A stretch of 64,000 bases of DNA from Bacillota bacterium (GCA_023418475.1 JAEZZO010000002.1:198386-262385); one strand, 5' to 3'. Numbered from the stretch's first letter, positions 1-9,448 are shown. Numbers and translations are program-made. Notes: generated by a model from the letters alone, not told the origin.

Positions 1-381
1 AACACATTGCAGCAGAATGGTATTTTTAGCATAATCTGCAATGGTGAGTCCAAAAATATTCGCAATCCGGAAAACTTCTGTTTTATCCGCTTCGCTGCAG
101 TGCAAAACCTTTACAAACAATAGTTCCCTCATATGAATCGGAATATCCGTATAATCCACTACCTTAATAACCTCCACTGCCCGGTTTAACTGTTTCTTTA
201 CCTGTTCAAAGGTCATATCATCACTCGTCAGACTGATTGTCATTCGGGAAATTGATTCATCCTCTGTTTCTCCAACCGTAAGACTATCCAGATTATATGA
301 TTTACTGGAGAACAAGCCCGCTATTCTGGCAAGTACACCTATCTCATTTTCTACAAACAAACAAATCCATCTCTTTTTCAT
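1..381 (-). CDS. ilvN: Acetolactate synthase small (regulatory) subunit, 3' part cut by window edge
   Basis: The regulatory subunit of acetohydroxyacid synthase binds branched-chain amino acids and sets feedback inhibition of IlvB. The frame starts at ATG 381 (MKKRWICLFVENEIGVLARI) and stays open for 127 codons to the window edge. The N-terminal ACT domain is clear: ENEIGVLARIAGLFSS followed by YNLDSLTVGETED. A second domain begins near residue 75 (ELLFVKVL). A good ribosome site (GGAGGTATCT) lies just upstream. It sits 99 bp downstream of ilvB on the same strand, so ilvB-ilvN very probably form one operon under the ilvB T-box. The end of the gene lies outside the window. Confidence 0.93.
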   Translation of the reverse strand, partial: MKKRWICLFVENEIGVLARIAGLFSSKSYNLDSLTVGETEDESISRMTISLTSDDMTFEQVKKQLNRAVEVIKVVDYTDIPIHMRELLFVKVLHCSEADKTEVFRIANIFGLTIADYAKNTILLQCV

Positions 382-480
382 AGATACCTCCAAAGCCGCC
401 AAGCGGCATCCTAATTATATAATATACTCTACAGCAAATGACAACGAAGTCCGGTTCTGCCTGCATTTCCTATATATGAA

Positions 481-2217
481 TTAGCAGTCCATGATCATTT
501 CCCCTAATGGTTTACCGCCCGGTACAATTGGAAGTACATTCGCTTCTCTCTCAATAATAAATTCAATTACGGTAGGTGCATATTTGTTCTCCCTTGCTTC
601 CAGAAATGCTTTTTCAATGTCTTCTTCCCGTTCTACCCTTATCCCTTTTGCTTCATAGCTTTCCGCCAGCTTTACAAAATCCGGTGTATATTTCGGGCAG
701 CACGCATCCCTGTTTTCACAGTTTCTCGCACAGCTTCTCCGGTATCTCAGGCAGGTACTGGAATAATGATTCTGATAAAACATCTCCTGCCACTGACGAA
801 CATTTCCCAGATAACCGTTATTCATAACACAGATAATAAGCGGCAATTCCAGTACTACGGCCGTTGCAAGCTCCTGTATATTCATCTGCATTCCACCATC
901 TCCCGAGATGCAGATTACCTCCTTGTGCGGATTGGCAAGCTTTGCACCGATGGCTGCCGGAAAACCGTAACCCATCGTTCCCAGTCCTCCGGAGGTGATT
1001 AATTGACGGTTCTCATCCAGCTCAATATACTGCGTTGTCCAAAGCTGATTTTGTCCAACATCTGTTGTGATAATCGCATTATGAAACATCTGGTTAATTT
1101 GTCTTATAATCTTCTCCGGTGTCAGTCCCTGGTATTTATTCATCTGGATTGGATATTCCTTTTTCCATTCATTAATCTCATCCGTCCATGTACCGATCTC
1201 TAATTTGGGTGCATCCTTAAGCATCGTTTTCAGGGCACTTTTTGCATCTGCTACAATCGGTATATCAACTTTAATATTTCTGGATATGGAGGCCGAGTCA
1301 ATATCGATGTGAATGATCTTCGCATTCTTGGCAAATTCACTGATCTTACCGGTTATTCTGTCATTGAAACGTGTTCCGATGGAGCACAGTACATCACACT
1401 CGCTGATTGCGCGGTTAGAAGCATAATTACCATGTATTCCGATGTTTCCGACATAATTTTGATGGTTCGTTGCTATAGCTCCTTTTCCCATAATTGTTGT
1501 AATTACCGGGAGTCCGGTATTTTCTACGAATTTTGTTAATTCCTTGCCTGCCTTGGCAATATTAACTCCTCCTCCTATTAATAAAACAGGTCTTTTAGCG
1601 GATTTTAATACCTCCATAACTCTTTTAATCTGGCCGGCATGTACGCTGTTATTTGGCTTATAACCTCTTATCGTAATGTTATCCGGATATTCATCTGTAC
1701 CGAACGCCTGCTGGATATCCTTTGGAATATCTATTACAACCGGACCCGGTTTTCCGCTTTTCGCAATATAAAAAGCTTTTTTAATAATATTACCGAGTTC
1801 TTTTCTATCACGCACTGTAACAGCGTATTTGCAGATACTTCTCGTTATACCTACAATATCTACCTCCTGAAACGCATCGTTACCAATCAAATTTGTCGGA
1901 ACCTGTCCTGTAAAGCATACCAGCGGCACGCTGTCATAGTTGGCGGTAGCAATTCCTGTTACAAGATTTGTAGCACCTGGTCCGCTCGTAACTAGGCAAA
2001 CTCCAGTTTTTCCTGTAGAGCGCGCATAACCGTCTGCTGCATGAATAAGTGCCTGCTCATGTCTGGGCAAAATAACGTCAATATCCTGCACGCCGTAAAG
2101 AGCATCAAACAAATCAATTGCCTGGCCTCCCGGATAGGCAAATAATGTCTCTACTCCTTCTTCCCTTAATGCCTTTACAAACAAATCTGCTCCTTTTATT
2201 TCCATAATAACCTCCAT
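481..2217 (-). CDS. ilvB: Acetolactate synthase large (catalytic) subunit
   Basis: This thiamine-diphosphate enzyme joins two pyruvates, or pyruvate and 2-oxobutyrate, in the first shared step of valine, leucine and isoleucine synthesis. At 578 residues it is full length. The N-terminal domain carries the catalytic Glu region (YPGGQAIDLFDAL, then PRHEQALIHAADGYARSTGK), the middle FAD-type domain follows, and the C-terminal domain has the ThDP/Mg motif GDGGMQMNIQELATA. Near residue 495 there is a short cysteine-rich insert (CLRYRRSCARNCENRDACC) of a kind I recall from clostridial IlvB proteins. A ribosome site (TGGAGGTTATT) precedes ATG 2217. A T-box lies upstream and ilvN downstream. Confidence 0.96.
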   Translation of the reverse strand: MEVIMEIKGADLFVKALREEGVETLFAYPGGQAIDLFDALYGVQDIDVILPRHEQALIHAADGYARSTGKTGVCLVTSGPGATNLVTGIATANYDSVPLVCFTGQVPTNLIGNDAFQEVDIVGITRSICKYAVTVRDRKELGNIIKKAFYIAKSGKPGPVVIDIPKDIQQAFGTDEYPDNITIRGYKPNNSVHAGQIKRVMEVLKSAKRPVLLIGGGVNIAKAGKELTKFVENTGLPVITTIMGKGAIATNHQNYVGNIGIHGNYASNRAISECDVLCSIGTRFNDRITGKISEFAKNAKIIHIDIDSASISRNIKVDIPIVADAKSALKTMLKDAPKLEIGTWTDEINEWKKEYPIQMNKYQGLTPEKIIRQINQMFHNAIITTDVGQNQLWTTQYIELDENRQLITSGGLGTMGYGFPAAIGAKLANPHKEVICISGDGGMQMNIQELATAVVLELPLIICVMNNGYLGNVRQWQEMFYQNHYSSTCLRYRRSCARNCENRDACCPKYTPDFVKLAESYEAKGIRVEREEDIEKAFLEARENKYAPTVIEFIIEREANVLPIVPGGKPLGEMIMDC

Positions 2218-2300
2218 CTGCCGTCATCCGGCTTATTTGTTATACTTAACAATATTTATGAATGCATGATTTCCTAATTCTATTGCTTGAAAAAAGGTAT

Positions 2301-2336
2301 AAAAAAGCCCTAAGCTAAATCACTTTAGCTTAGGGC
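2301..2336 (-). terminator. T-box terminator hairpin
   Basis: A near-perfect stem (GCCCTAAGCTAAA / TTTAGCTTAGGGC) is followed by a U run on the minus strand, between the T-box core and ilvB. It is the terminator alternative of the riboswitch. Confidence 0.92.
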
Positions 2337-2640
2337 GAATATACAATCCGTGTTACCACCTAAATTCAGGAGAAATATCTGGTATTCCTGCCTGCACTCT
2401 GCCAGTACGGATACTAACTCTTTCCTGACAAAAAATCTATCAGTACAGACATTACGATCGATACCGCTTTCCTTTTAACGGTGGAAATTCCGTTGAAGCC
2501 TACTTAAAAGATTTCTCTTGTTCGGTTCACTGCTCGGAGGCTACTTCAATATTTTCTGAATAAAGATTCGCACCAACCATCTTCTCTCTGAAATCCGACA
2601 AATATCTACTTCTCCTCGTCATCGCTTTTTTCAATATGTT
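2301..2640 (-). promoter_or_regulatory. T-box riboswitch leader of ilvB
   Basis: On the minus strand the leader shows, in order, a Stem I with AGTA/GAA (S-turn) strands and the AGAGAG...GGTTGGTG block, the T-box core AGGTGGTAACACGG at 2348-2361, and a terminator helix at 2301-2336. T-box leaders read the charging of a cognate tRNA and let transcription continue when the tRNA is uncharged. The specifier triplet is hard to set: after GAA the loop reads GUAGCC, so GUA (Val) is the only branched-chain sense codon directly after the S-turn. The usual one-base spacing would give UAG. The amino acid sensed is therefore inferred from the gene, not from the codon. Confidence 0.93.
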
Positions 2641-2679
2641 CTTTATTTTTGAACATTGTAGCACCTAACAATCTATTTG

Positions 2680-3471
2680 TCAACTTGATTTTTCGAGCCG
2701 TTCTGTAGCTAAAAAGAATATTCTGTTAAATTCAAAAAGTAATTTATTGTTTTCCTGTATTTTATACTGTAGTTTGAGCTCTTCCAGCAGTGCAGTTAAA
2801 AATCTATCCTTGCCTTTATCGTCCAGTCTGTTTAAATACGGTCTTAAACCCGTACTTTTATAGAACTCCAAAATCTCTTCATGGCTATTCATAATGTGAT
2901 AATAACTTGTTTGCCATAGGTCAATTTTCCGAAAATATTTTGTCAGCTGCGTATAATAGAATTCAACTCCATGGCAGATACATATCTCCTTTTCCATTCC
3001 TTCCAGTTCTACTCCTACCCATTGATCAACGATCTTTTGAATACTAAGATTAATTGCCATATCCGTTAAATTGGGAATCTGCATGGCAAGTATTCCATTT
3101 TGGTTAAGAATGTTGCTTAGGTTTCCTATTACATAAGCCTGGTCTTTAAGCCACTGAAGTGCCGCATTTGAAAAAACCAAATCAAATTTTCCCAAATTAT
3201 TGATCGGTTTATTACAATCCCATTTCAGCCACTTAATTTGTTGGTTTAGTTCTCTTGCTTTTTCTAACATGCTGTCCGAATTATCCACTCCGATAATTTC
3301 AGCATTCTCCCAGTTATTTTTTAATGGTATTGTACTCATTCCGGTTCCGCACCCGATATCAATAATTCTTCTGATATTTTTACTTTTATCAATCCGATTC
3401 ACCAGATCAATTGCCGGCTGCTTTCTTTCTTTACCGAAACGGTTATATAAGTCCGCATTCCAATCATTCAT
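2680..3471 (-). CDS. tam: Trans-aconitate 2-methyltransferase-like SAM methyltransferase
   Basis: A class I SAM-dependent methyltransferase of about 263 residues. The start MNDWNADLYNRFGKERKQPA, the SAM motif DIGCGTGMST near residue 40, VDNSDSMLEKARE, and FSNAALQWLKD match the trans-aconitate methyltransferase (Tam) family closely, which methylates trans-aconitate, an inhibitor of aconitase. I chose ATG 3471 because AAGGTG lies 10 bases upstream and the family begins at this Met-x-Asp-Trp; an in-frame GTG at 3480 sits on top of that ribosome site. It stands alone between the T-box and a noncoding AT-rich stretch. The substrate is inferred from family likeness only. Confidence 0.8.
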   Translation of the reverse strand: MNDWNADLYNRFGKERKQPAIDLVNRIDKSKNIRRIIDIGCGTGMSTIPLKNNWENAEIIGVDNSDSMLEKARELNQQIKWLKWDCNKPINNLGKFDLVFSNAALQWLKDQAYVIGNLSNILNQNGILAMQIPNLTDMAINLSIQKIVDQWVGVELEGMEKEICICHGVEFYYTQLTKYFRKIDLWQTSYYHIMNSHEEILEFYKSTGLRPYLNRLDDKGKDRFLTALLEELKLQYKIQENNKLLFEFNRIFFLATERLEKSS

Positions 3472-3761
3472 ACTCTTCACACCTTCAATATAATACCAAG
3501 GAATTAATTTCCAAGCTTAAAATTTCGATATCAATTTGCATATGATTAATTATAGATATAGACATCATCATTTTACCAGTCTTGTTACTTAGACCAATCC
3601 TTATAAATTTATTATTACACATGTTCTACTATATGTAAAATATATAATATTCATATATAACATAACTACTTATTATATCTATAAATCAGTTACCTAATAT
3701 AATTCCTTCTACATTAGCATGAAATTTTTATTATTACGTTATTCTCCAGTTGACACGTCTT

Positions 3762-5138
3762 CTATGGTAACGGTATTTCATTCGTATCAGGCAGTAAAAG
3801 ATAGTGCGTTGCATAGTAACAATAATTAATAATTACTCTTATTACTTCATCAATAAAAATAGTAATATAAACAGCTATTATTTCAAAATGAAGTATATTT
3901 ATTAATATACAGGAAAATAAAATCACAAATGCAGAACCAATTATCTGTGAATAAAACATCCATTTTGTATCACCATAGGCTCTTATACCATTCCCCAGAA
4001 CAGCGTTGAAAGACTTTGGGAGCAATATAAGGCCGGTAAAACCAAGAAACGGAACTGCTTCTTGTATTATTTTGTTATCTTTCGTAAATAAGCCTAATAT
4101 TTGTGCCGGAAAAATGCGAAAAACAAGGATTGACAATATCACAATTAATATATTTAGCAACAAACAATTGTTCAGTAATTGATCGGCTTGTTTTTTCTGT
4201 TTTGCACCGATACTTTGTCCCATTAGTGTCATTGTTGCCTTGGAAGACGCATTTAAAAAGGCATAGAATACCACCTCGATTCCAAAAGTCAGCGTATAAA
4301 TAGCGGTAGCTTTATAGCTAAAGCCATTCAAAAACCGCACTAATACCAAATTGGATGCATTCCAAAGAAAAAACTCCATTCCGGTTGGTACTCCAAGACG
4401 GAAAATTTTATGAAATGCTTTGATATTTTTCCATCCCGTTTTGTCTGCAAGAAGTCCATATTCCTCTTTTTTATAAAAAAAACAATAAGCCATCAAATAC
4501 AGACAAGATAGAATATTTGCAATTAAAGTTCCTATTGCTGCACCGGTAATAAATAAGGCTGGAAATCCCATATGTCCGAATATAAGAATATAAGAAAGTA
4601 AAATATTACTTACTACTTTTATTATTCCTGCTATCATGATAGGCTTTGTATTTCCATACCCTTGAAGCATTGCCTGAAGCGATGCGTCAACACCAAGAAA
4701 GAGAAAATATACCGAACATATCCTAACATATTGTATACTATATTTTATTATTTCTTTATCAACTGAAAGTAAGTGAAAAATATTTTCAGAAAATATACTC
4801 CAAATGACAAATAGTAAACTTGATATTATCCATAAGTAAAACATAGCGCTTTTCATGTATTTATTGATATCCTGTCTATTGCCCATTCCGTATAACTGTG
4901 AGACAATTATTACTATTCCTGTACATATGGCTACCAGACTATCCAGGGTAGTATTAAACGGTAATTGAGCTGCCCCAAGTGCTGATATATAAACCAAATC
5001 AATATTTCCTAAAAACGCCTTATCTGTTAATGATTGTAACTGAAATACAATTCCCTGCACTAATATGGGAAATGCAATTGCTATTATTCTGCACATCAGA
5101 CTTTTACTAATTATACTATTTTTTTCATTATCATACAT
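3762..5138 (-). CDS. MATE-family multidrug/Na+ antiporter
   Basis: A 12-helix inner-membrane exporter of about 458 residues with the two-repeat MATE layout: AFPILVQGIVFQLQSLTDKAFLGN at the start, LGAAQLPFNTTLDSLVAICTGIVIIVSQLYG in the first half, and the matching second half (MEFFLWNASNLVLVRFLNG...ATMTLMGQSIGAKQ). Members export drugs or metabolites using Na+ or H+. ATG 5138 is chosen because AGGGG lies six bases upstream; an ATG six codons earlier lacks one. It follows the ROK regulator by 47 bp on the same strand, so the two are probably one operon and the regulator may control this exporter. The substrate cannot be read from sequence. Confidence 0.9.
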   Translation of the reverse strand: MYDNEKNSIISKSLMCRIIAIAFPILVQGIVFQLQSLTDKAFLGNIDLVYISALGAAQLPFNTTLDSLVAICTGIVIIVSQLYGMGNRQDINKYMKSAMFYLWIISSLLFVIWSIFSENIFHLLSVDKEIIKYSIQYVRICSVYFLFLGVDASLQAMLQGYGNTKPIMIAGIIKVVSNILLSYILIFGHMGFPALFITGAAIGTLIANILSCLYLMAYCFFYKKEEYGLLADKTGWKNIKAFHKIFRLGVPTGMEFFLWNASNLVLVRFLNGFSYKATAIYTLTFGIEVVFYAFLNASSKATMTLMGQSIGAKQKKQADQLLNNCLLLNILIVILSILVFRIFPAQILGLFTKDNKIIQEAVPFLGFTGLILLPKSFNAVLGNGIRAYGDTKWMFYSQIIGSAFVILFSCILINILHFEIIAVYITIFIDEVIRVIINYCYYATHYLLLPDTNEIPLP

Positions 5139-5185
5139 ATAAATCCCCTCATTCAACTTTTAGACTATATTTTAGGAAAGCAGCA

Positions 5186-6133
5186 TCAATGTTCCATGCA
5201 ATATTCCATTGCAATATTAAGAAGTCCCCGGTAATAAAGCTCATCTGCATTCTTAATAAAGTGTATCTTCGGAATACATCTGTTTGACAGCCTCTTCTCT
5301 AATTTCATATTCAACTCTTTTATCATTAAATCATCCAGTTCTGTTCCTGATATCGCAATATCTTCCACATCAACAACGCAAGTAATTGCAATAATCCCCT
5401 GTGTCAGGATTTCAACTGTACTTCCCCTCATGTTACAAAGTAATTCCAGTTCACCTGCATTCCCGTGCGCTCCATTAATCAATTGTCCATTAATGATAAT
5501 TCCGCTTCCAATACACCCTTGGTTTAAAATGATATGCGCTATATTCTTATAGTTATACTTTTCCGCCAATGTAATTGCATTAATATCATTTTCAAGAAAG
5601 GTATGCACCTGTAATTTCTCATCAAAATACTTAACAAAATTAAATTCCTCAAGTGCCGGGTAAATGGGTAAATATTGAATTATTCCGTCTAATACGACTC
5701 CTGGTATCCCAAATGCAATTACAGATAAAGCGGGATATTTTACTTTTATTTCATAAAAAATCTTATAGAGCGTAGACGGTTTGGCAGATACCGTTAACTC
5801 ATAGTTCATCTGTTCACATTGCATTCCAACGACATTATAAATTCTTACGTATAATGTATAAGCATTAATATAGGCACATGCGATATACCGGTAATTTTCA
5901 TTTATTTTATATACCGCTCCCGGCCTTCCTCCTTTTGATATTTCATTCATTTTTATCACTTCTTTTGATAAGAGCATATCTTTTATTGCACTTGATACGG
6001 TTGGAAAGGTAAGACCTGATAAAACTGCCAGTTCACTCTTATCAATTCCTGGGTTTTCTTTCATGATATTCCTTATCCTTTTTCTATTCTGCTCTTTCAC
6101 TAAATCAAAATGGGCTGCGCTTTGTGATTCCAA
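5186..6133 (-). CDS. ROK-family transcriptional regulator (NagC/XylR type)
   Basis: The protein has 315 residues. An N-terminal winged helix (residues 12-75: RKRIRNIMKENPGIDKSELAVLSG, then FPTVSSAIKDML) is followed by a ROK actin-like domain (IAFGIPGVV, GAHGNAGELELL, which is the ROK signature). The C-terminal half is shorter than in full ROK proteins, and the zinc-binding cysteine cluster is not evident, so sugar kinase activity is unlikely. The start is TTG 6133, supported by GGGGG nine bases upstream; no ATG fits. A perfect 40-bp palindrome lies 14 bp before the start, a likely autoregulatory operator. The MATE exporter follows. Confidence 0.85.
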   Translation of the reverse strand: MESQSAAHFDLVKEQNRKRIRNIMKENPGIDKSELAVLSGLTFPTVSSAIKDMLLSKEVIKMNEISKGGRPGAVYKINENYRYIACAYINAYTLYVRIYNVVGMQCEQMNYELTVSAKPSTLYKIFYEIKVKYPALSVIAFGIPGVVLDGIIQYLPIYPALEEFNFVKYFDEKLQVHTFLENDINAITLAEKYNYKNIAHIILNQGCIGSGIIINGQLINGAHGNAGELELLCNMRGSTVEILTQGIIAITCVVDVEDIAISGTELDDLMIKELNMKLEKRLSNRCIPKIHFIKNADELYYRGLLNIAMEYCMEH

Positions 6134-6147
6134 ATTTTATTCCCCCT

Positions 6148-6187
6148 TTAATATTAAAGATACTTTTAAAAGTATCTTTAATATTAA
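6148..6187. promoter_or_regulatory. Perfect 40-bp palindrome, candidate ROK operator
   Basis: The 20-base arm starting TTAATATTAAAGATAC is repeated exactly as its reverse complement with no spacer. It ends 14 bp from the TTG start of the ROK regulator and touches its ribosome site. There is no flanking U run, so a terminator role is less likely than an operator for the dimeric ROK repressor. Confidence 0.7.
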
Positions 6188-6281
6188 GGTATATTTTACC
6201 ATATGTCAACTTAAGTTTTACAAATTCCTTAAAATATTTAGCAATAGCAAAGCTCTTTTCTATTTCCGCTTTATTATACTG

Positions 6282-6318
6282 AAAAAAGCGGTATCTAAAT
6301 AGCAGACACCGCTTTTTT
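6282..6318 (-). terminator. Intrinsic terminator after the YhgE-like gene
   Basis: Stem AAAAAAGCGGT / ACCGCTTTTTT with a 15-base loop lies about 70 bp past the stop of the YhgE-like gene on the minus strand. It has A and T runs on both sides and could work both ways. Confidence 0.85.
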
Positions 6319-6386
6319 CTAATACTTATATTTACTCATAAAAACTTTAATTTTAACTACTTTATTTTATTTTCTTTCCTGTATTC

Positions 6387-8750
6387 TTAATCCATCTGAA
6401 CCGGCATATGTACTTCCGATTTAGAAGATTTTTTATACTTCACTGCAGACAATGCTATAGTAGCTACCATGAATGCTACAAGTAATGCAGACAATATTCC
6501 GACATTATAGACTACTTCTTTGCCATCTGTCTGTGTAATTGCCTGTTTAAACAATGCTACCGAATAAGTCATGGGCATGTATGGATATAGATCGTTAAAT
6601 ATCTTCGGTACCAGTTCCATCGGGAAAGTACCACCGCAGGAGGTAAGCTGAAGGATCAATAAAACTATGGATACCAGTTTTCCAGCACTCTTTAAATGAA
6701 CCATGAAGAACTGTATCATTGCAATAAAAACCATTGATACCAGGCAAATAGATGCATAGTAAAGCGGTACGTTATCAACCTTAAGTCCCAAACCATCCTT
6801 TACAATTACAGCCAGTGCAATGGCCTGCAGGAAGCCGATTAGCAGATAAGAAAAGCTTCTGATTACAACATGTTCTGACTCACGGGATAATAATTTAAAT
6901 TTCCCTTCTGTATCCAGATAAATACCTACGAATAAGATTAGTGCTCCAACCCATAAGGATAAGGACATGAAATATGGTGCAAAAGCTGTTCCGTAATTTG
7001 GAATAGATGTTACATTCTGCTGATCAATGCTTACGGGAGCTGATGCAAATTCAGCCAGACCGTCCAGGTTATTAACTTGATCATTTGCATCCTTAACGGA
7101 TGTATCAACACCGGATTTTGCTGTTGCAATACCATCGTTTAATTGGGATGCTCCGCTGTTTAGATCCTTCGCTCCCTTATTTAAATCCGATACTCCGTCT
7201 TTCAGGTCATTTGCTCCACCATCCAATGTCTTTATACCGTCGTTTAATTGGGATGCTCCGCTATTTAAATCCTTTGCGCCATTATTCAGATTAATAGCAC
7301 CGTTATTCAGATCCTTTGCTCCGCTGCTCAGTGCAGCTGCTCCGTCTGCAATACTGCCGGCTGCAGTATATAATTGCCCGGTTGCTTTATTTAATGATGT
7401 TACTCCGTTATTTAATGTATCCGCTCCCTGTGCAAGACTGGTTGAACCTTGCTGAAGTTGAGTTACTCCGGCGGAGAGAGACTTCAGTGCCGTATTCAGT
7501 GCGGGTAGATTCTGTGCACCTGCGGATACCTGTGTGGACCCCTGTACCAGCTGGCTGGATGCTGTCTGCAGCTTTGTTCCTGCTGCCTGTAATGTTTGAA
7601 TGCTTTGTGCGGCTGCAGGATCTGCAAGCTTTGCCATAAATGCTGCAAAGGCAGGGTCCTTCATGATGCTTGGATTGGCTTTTGCGTATTGTGCTAAGAA
7701 TGCTGCTGTATCACTAACATTGGTAATCAGACTGTTTACACCTGTTGTATACTGTGTAAGACCTGTATCAAAGGTTTTTGTTCCCTCCGCAAGCATTTGC
7801 GCACCAGTCGAAAGCATACTGATATTACTGGTTTTACTAATTATCTGATCTGTTCCGGCTTTTACCTGACCCATACCACTTTGTAAAGCAGACGCACCAT
7901 CAGAAAGCTTCTCGGATCCTGCAGCTACACTGGAAACACCTGCCTGGTATTCTTTGAACTTACTATAGAAGGTTTGTGTCCCTGTGGCAAGCTTATCTGC
8001 TCCTACTGCAAGGCTGCCTGTTCCATTTGACAGTTTATTTGTTCCGTCCAGTAAAGTTCCGGTACCTGTTGCAAGTTTATTGCTTCCATCGAGTAATTTA
8101 CCGGTTCCTGCTGTTAGTGTTTTTGTTCCGTCGAATAATTTACCGGTTCCGTCCAGTAAGGTTCCGGTTCCGTCTAATAATTTTGATGAACCGTCTTCGA
8201 GCTTGCCAAGTCCATCCTGAAGCTCTGTTAACTTATTCGGAACTCCCTTCACATTGTCCGCTAATTCTTTTACGATTTCCTTATCAATATTGGAACGTGT
8301 CTCTTCTTCTATCTGAAGTACCGCTCTGCTAAGAATCTGACTTGCAAGAAAATTACGTTTTTCATTCGGTGAATAGGTAATGGTTGCAGTTTTCTTATCC
8401 GCTGAACTTGCTGATGCAATATTTTCCGAGAAATTCTCCGGAATAGTAATTGTTGCGTAGTAGTCCTTGCCTTCTGTGCCCTCTTTGGCGGTCTGTTCAT
8501 CTGTAAATATAAACCTGAGAGAACCATCGTCCTTTAAGCGGTCACACATTTCCTTACCCAAGTTACGATCGGAACCGTTAACCTCTGCTCCCTTATCATT
8601 ATTAACTACTGCTACCGGGAGATTTTCTAATTTCGAATAGGGATCCCAGAATGCTCCTAAATAGAAATAGCTATAAAGAAAAGGGACGATAATTACGGCC
8701 AAAATTACAGCGCCGCAAAAAATCCTTCTCTTTGTTAATACCTCTTTCAT
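6387..8750 (-). CDS. YhgE/Pip-family membrane protein
   Basis: A 787-residue membrane protein of the YhgE/phage-infection-protein family, related to ABC-2 type permeases. One N-terminal membrane segment (residues 12-32) is followed by a large outside domain and about five C-terminal segments (from about residue 590). The extracellular part holds two long runs of an x-L-x-x-G-x-x repeat (LLDGTGKLFDGTKTLTAGTG and similar; about residues 170-270 and 430-555), expected to form long helical stalks. Members act in export or surface functions; Lactococcus Pip is a phage receptor. The ribosome site AGGCATT is modest. A TetR regulator nearby may control it. Confidence 0.85.
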   Translation of the reverse strand: MKEVLTKRRIFCGAVILAVIIVPFLYSYFYLGAFWDPYSKLENLPVAVVNNDKGAEVNGSDRNLGKEMCDRLKDDGSLRFIFTDEQTAKEGTEGKDYYATITIPENFSENIASASSADKKTATITYSPNEKRNFLASQILSRAVLQIEEETRSNIDKEIVKELADNVKGVPNKLTELQDGLGKLEDGSSKLLDGTGTLLDGTGKLFDGTKTLTAGTGKLLDGSNKLATGTGTLLDGTNKLSNGTGSLAVGADKLATGTQTFYSKFKEYQAGVSSVAAGSEKLSDGASALQSGMGQVKAGTDQIISKTSNISMLSTGAQMLAEGTKTFDTGLTQYTTGVNSLITNVSDTAAFLAQYAKANPSIMKDPAFAAFMAKLADPAAAQSIQTLQAAGTKLQTASSQLVQGSTQVSAGAQNLPALNTALKSLSAGVTQLQQGSTSLAQGADTLNNGVTSLNKATGQLYTAAGSIADGAAALSSGAKDLNNGAINLNNGAKDLNSGASQLNDGIKTLDGGANDLKDGVSDLNKGAKDLNSGASQLNDGIATAKSGVDTSVKDANDQVNNLDGLAEFASAPVSIDQQNVTSIPNYGTAFAPYFMSLSLWVGALILFVGIYLDTEGKFKLLSRESEHVVIRSFSYLLIGFLQAIALAVIVKDGLGLKVDNVPLYYASICLVSMVFIAMIQFFMVHLKSAGKLVSIVLLILQLTSCGGTFPMELVPKIFNDLYPYMPMTYSVALFKQAITQTDGKEVVYNVGILSALLVAFMVATIALSAVKYKKSSKSEVHMPVQMD

Positions 8751-8861
8751 AATGCCTCCATTCTGCCGTATTGGACGGCTTCATCTTTGTTTCATTGTGG
8801 GGAGTATAGCACGCATTTCAAAAGATGTAATTAGACATTCGATTTTCATTGTATGATTTTT

Positions 8862-8901
8862 TGACACAAAATAAAATCTGCCTAATTTTTAGACAGATTT
8901 G
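8862..8901 (+). promoter_or_regulatory. Plus-strand promoter overlapped by a 27-bp near-palindrome
   Basis: TTGACA at 8862-8867 and TAATTT at 8884-8889 with a 16-bp spacer would serve the small gene at 9083. A near-perfect palindrome at 8875-8901 (AAATCTGCCTAA TTT TTAGACAGATTT, one mismatch) covers the -10 region, and lies between the divergent yhgE-like and 9083 genes. It is a candidate operator for the TetR regulator encoded at 9449. Confidence 0.5.
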
Positions 8902-9082
8902 CTTTTTTGTCTATTTCATGTATAAACATCTGACGTTATACTTATCATAAGCAAGAAATTACAGGAAATCTGATCATGGATTTTGAAGTTATAGTTTGAG
9001 CTAAAAAGCAGTTCACCAGTTATAAATTTAATCTGCATGGGTTTTATATTAGAGGCCTGGCAGCAAACGGAGGTTATTACTA

Positions 9083-9322
9083 ATGCTTATAGATGGAAAA
9101 GTGAAAAAGGTCGCTCTAATGGCAGCGGTAGATTTCTGTTTAAAAAAAACTAGTCAATCCCCAAAACGATGTGCAAGAAATCTAATTGAACTTGGTATTT
9201 CTGCTTATCCGGGTAGGATTGACAAATCAGAACAAAACGAATTATATCAAAAATTTTTAGATTTCTTTGAAAATAATGATATATCCTCTGCAAGAGGCTT
9301 GTTTACTTCTGTTTTCTTATAA
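9083..9322 (+). CDS. Small hypothetical protein (79 aa)
   Basis: I do not recognise this family with certainty. The frame starts at ATG 9083 behind a strong site (ACGGAGGTTATTACTA) and ends at TAA 9320. The protein is helical, with a basic N-terminus, the central sequence SPKRCARNLIELG, and an acidic C-terminus (FLDFFENNDISSARGLFTS); no signal peptide or membrane segment is seen. It lies alone between the divergent YhgE-like gene and a convergent TetR gene, with a strong bidirectional terminator after it. The promoter-palindrome upstream suggests it shares regulation with the YhgE-like gene. Confidence 0.7.
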   Translation: MLIDGKVKKVALMAAVDFCLKKTSQSPKRCARNLIELGISAYPGRIDKSEQNELYQKFLDFFENNDISSARGLFTSVFL

Positions 9323-9375
9323 TTAAGTTTCAGTTAACTATTGAATTACTTACTTTTAATCGTATTGTCATGAAT

Positions 9376-9429
9376 GAAAGAACCGGAAAACAAATACACC
9401 CTTTCCTGTATCTGTTTTCCGGTTCTTTC
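9376..9429. terminator. Bidirectional terminator
   Basis: A perfect 17-bp stem (GAAAGAACCGGAAAACA and its complement) around a 20-base loop separates the convergent gene at 9083 from the TetR gene. Confidence 0.9.
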
Positions 9430-9448
9430 TCTATATCCTATCTTATCT

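Noticed and set aside
7976..8332. Repetitive plus-strand frames opposite the YhgE-like gene
   Set aside because: They mirror the x-L-x-x-G repeats of the true gene and have no start signals.
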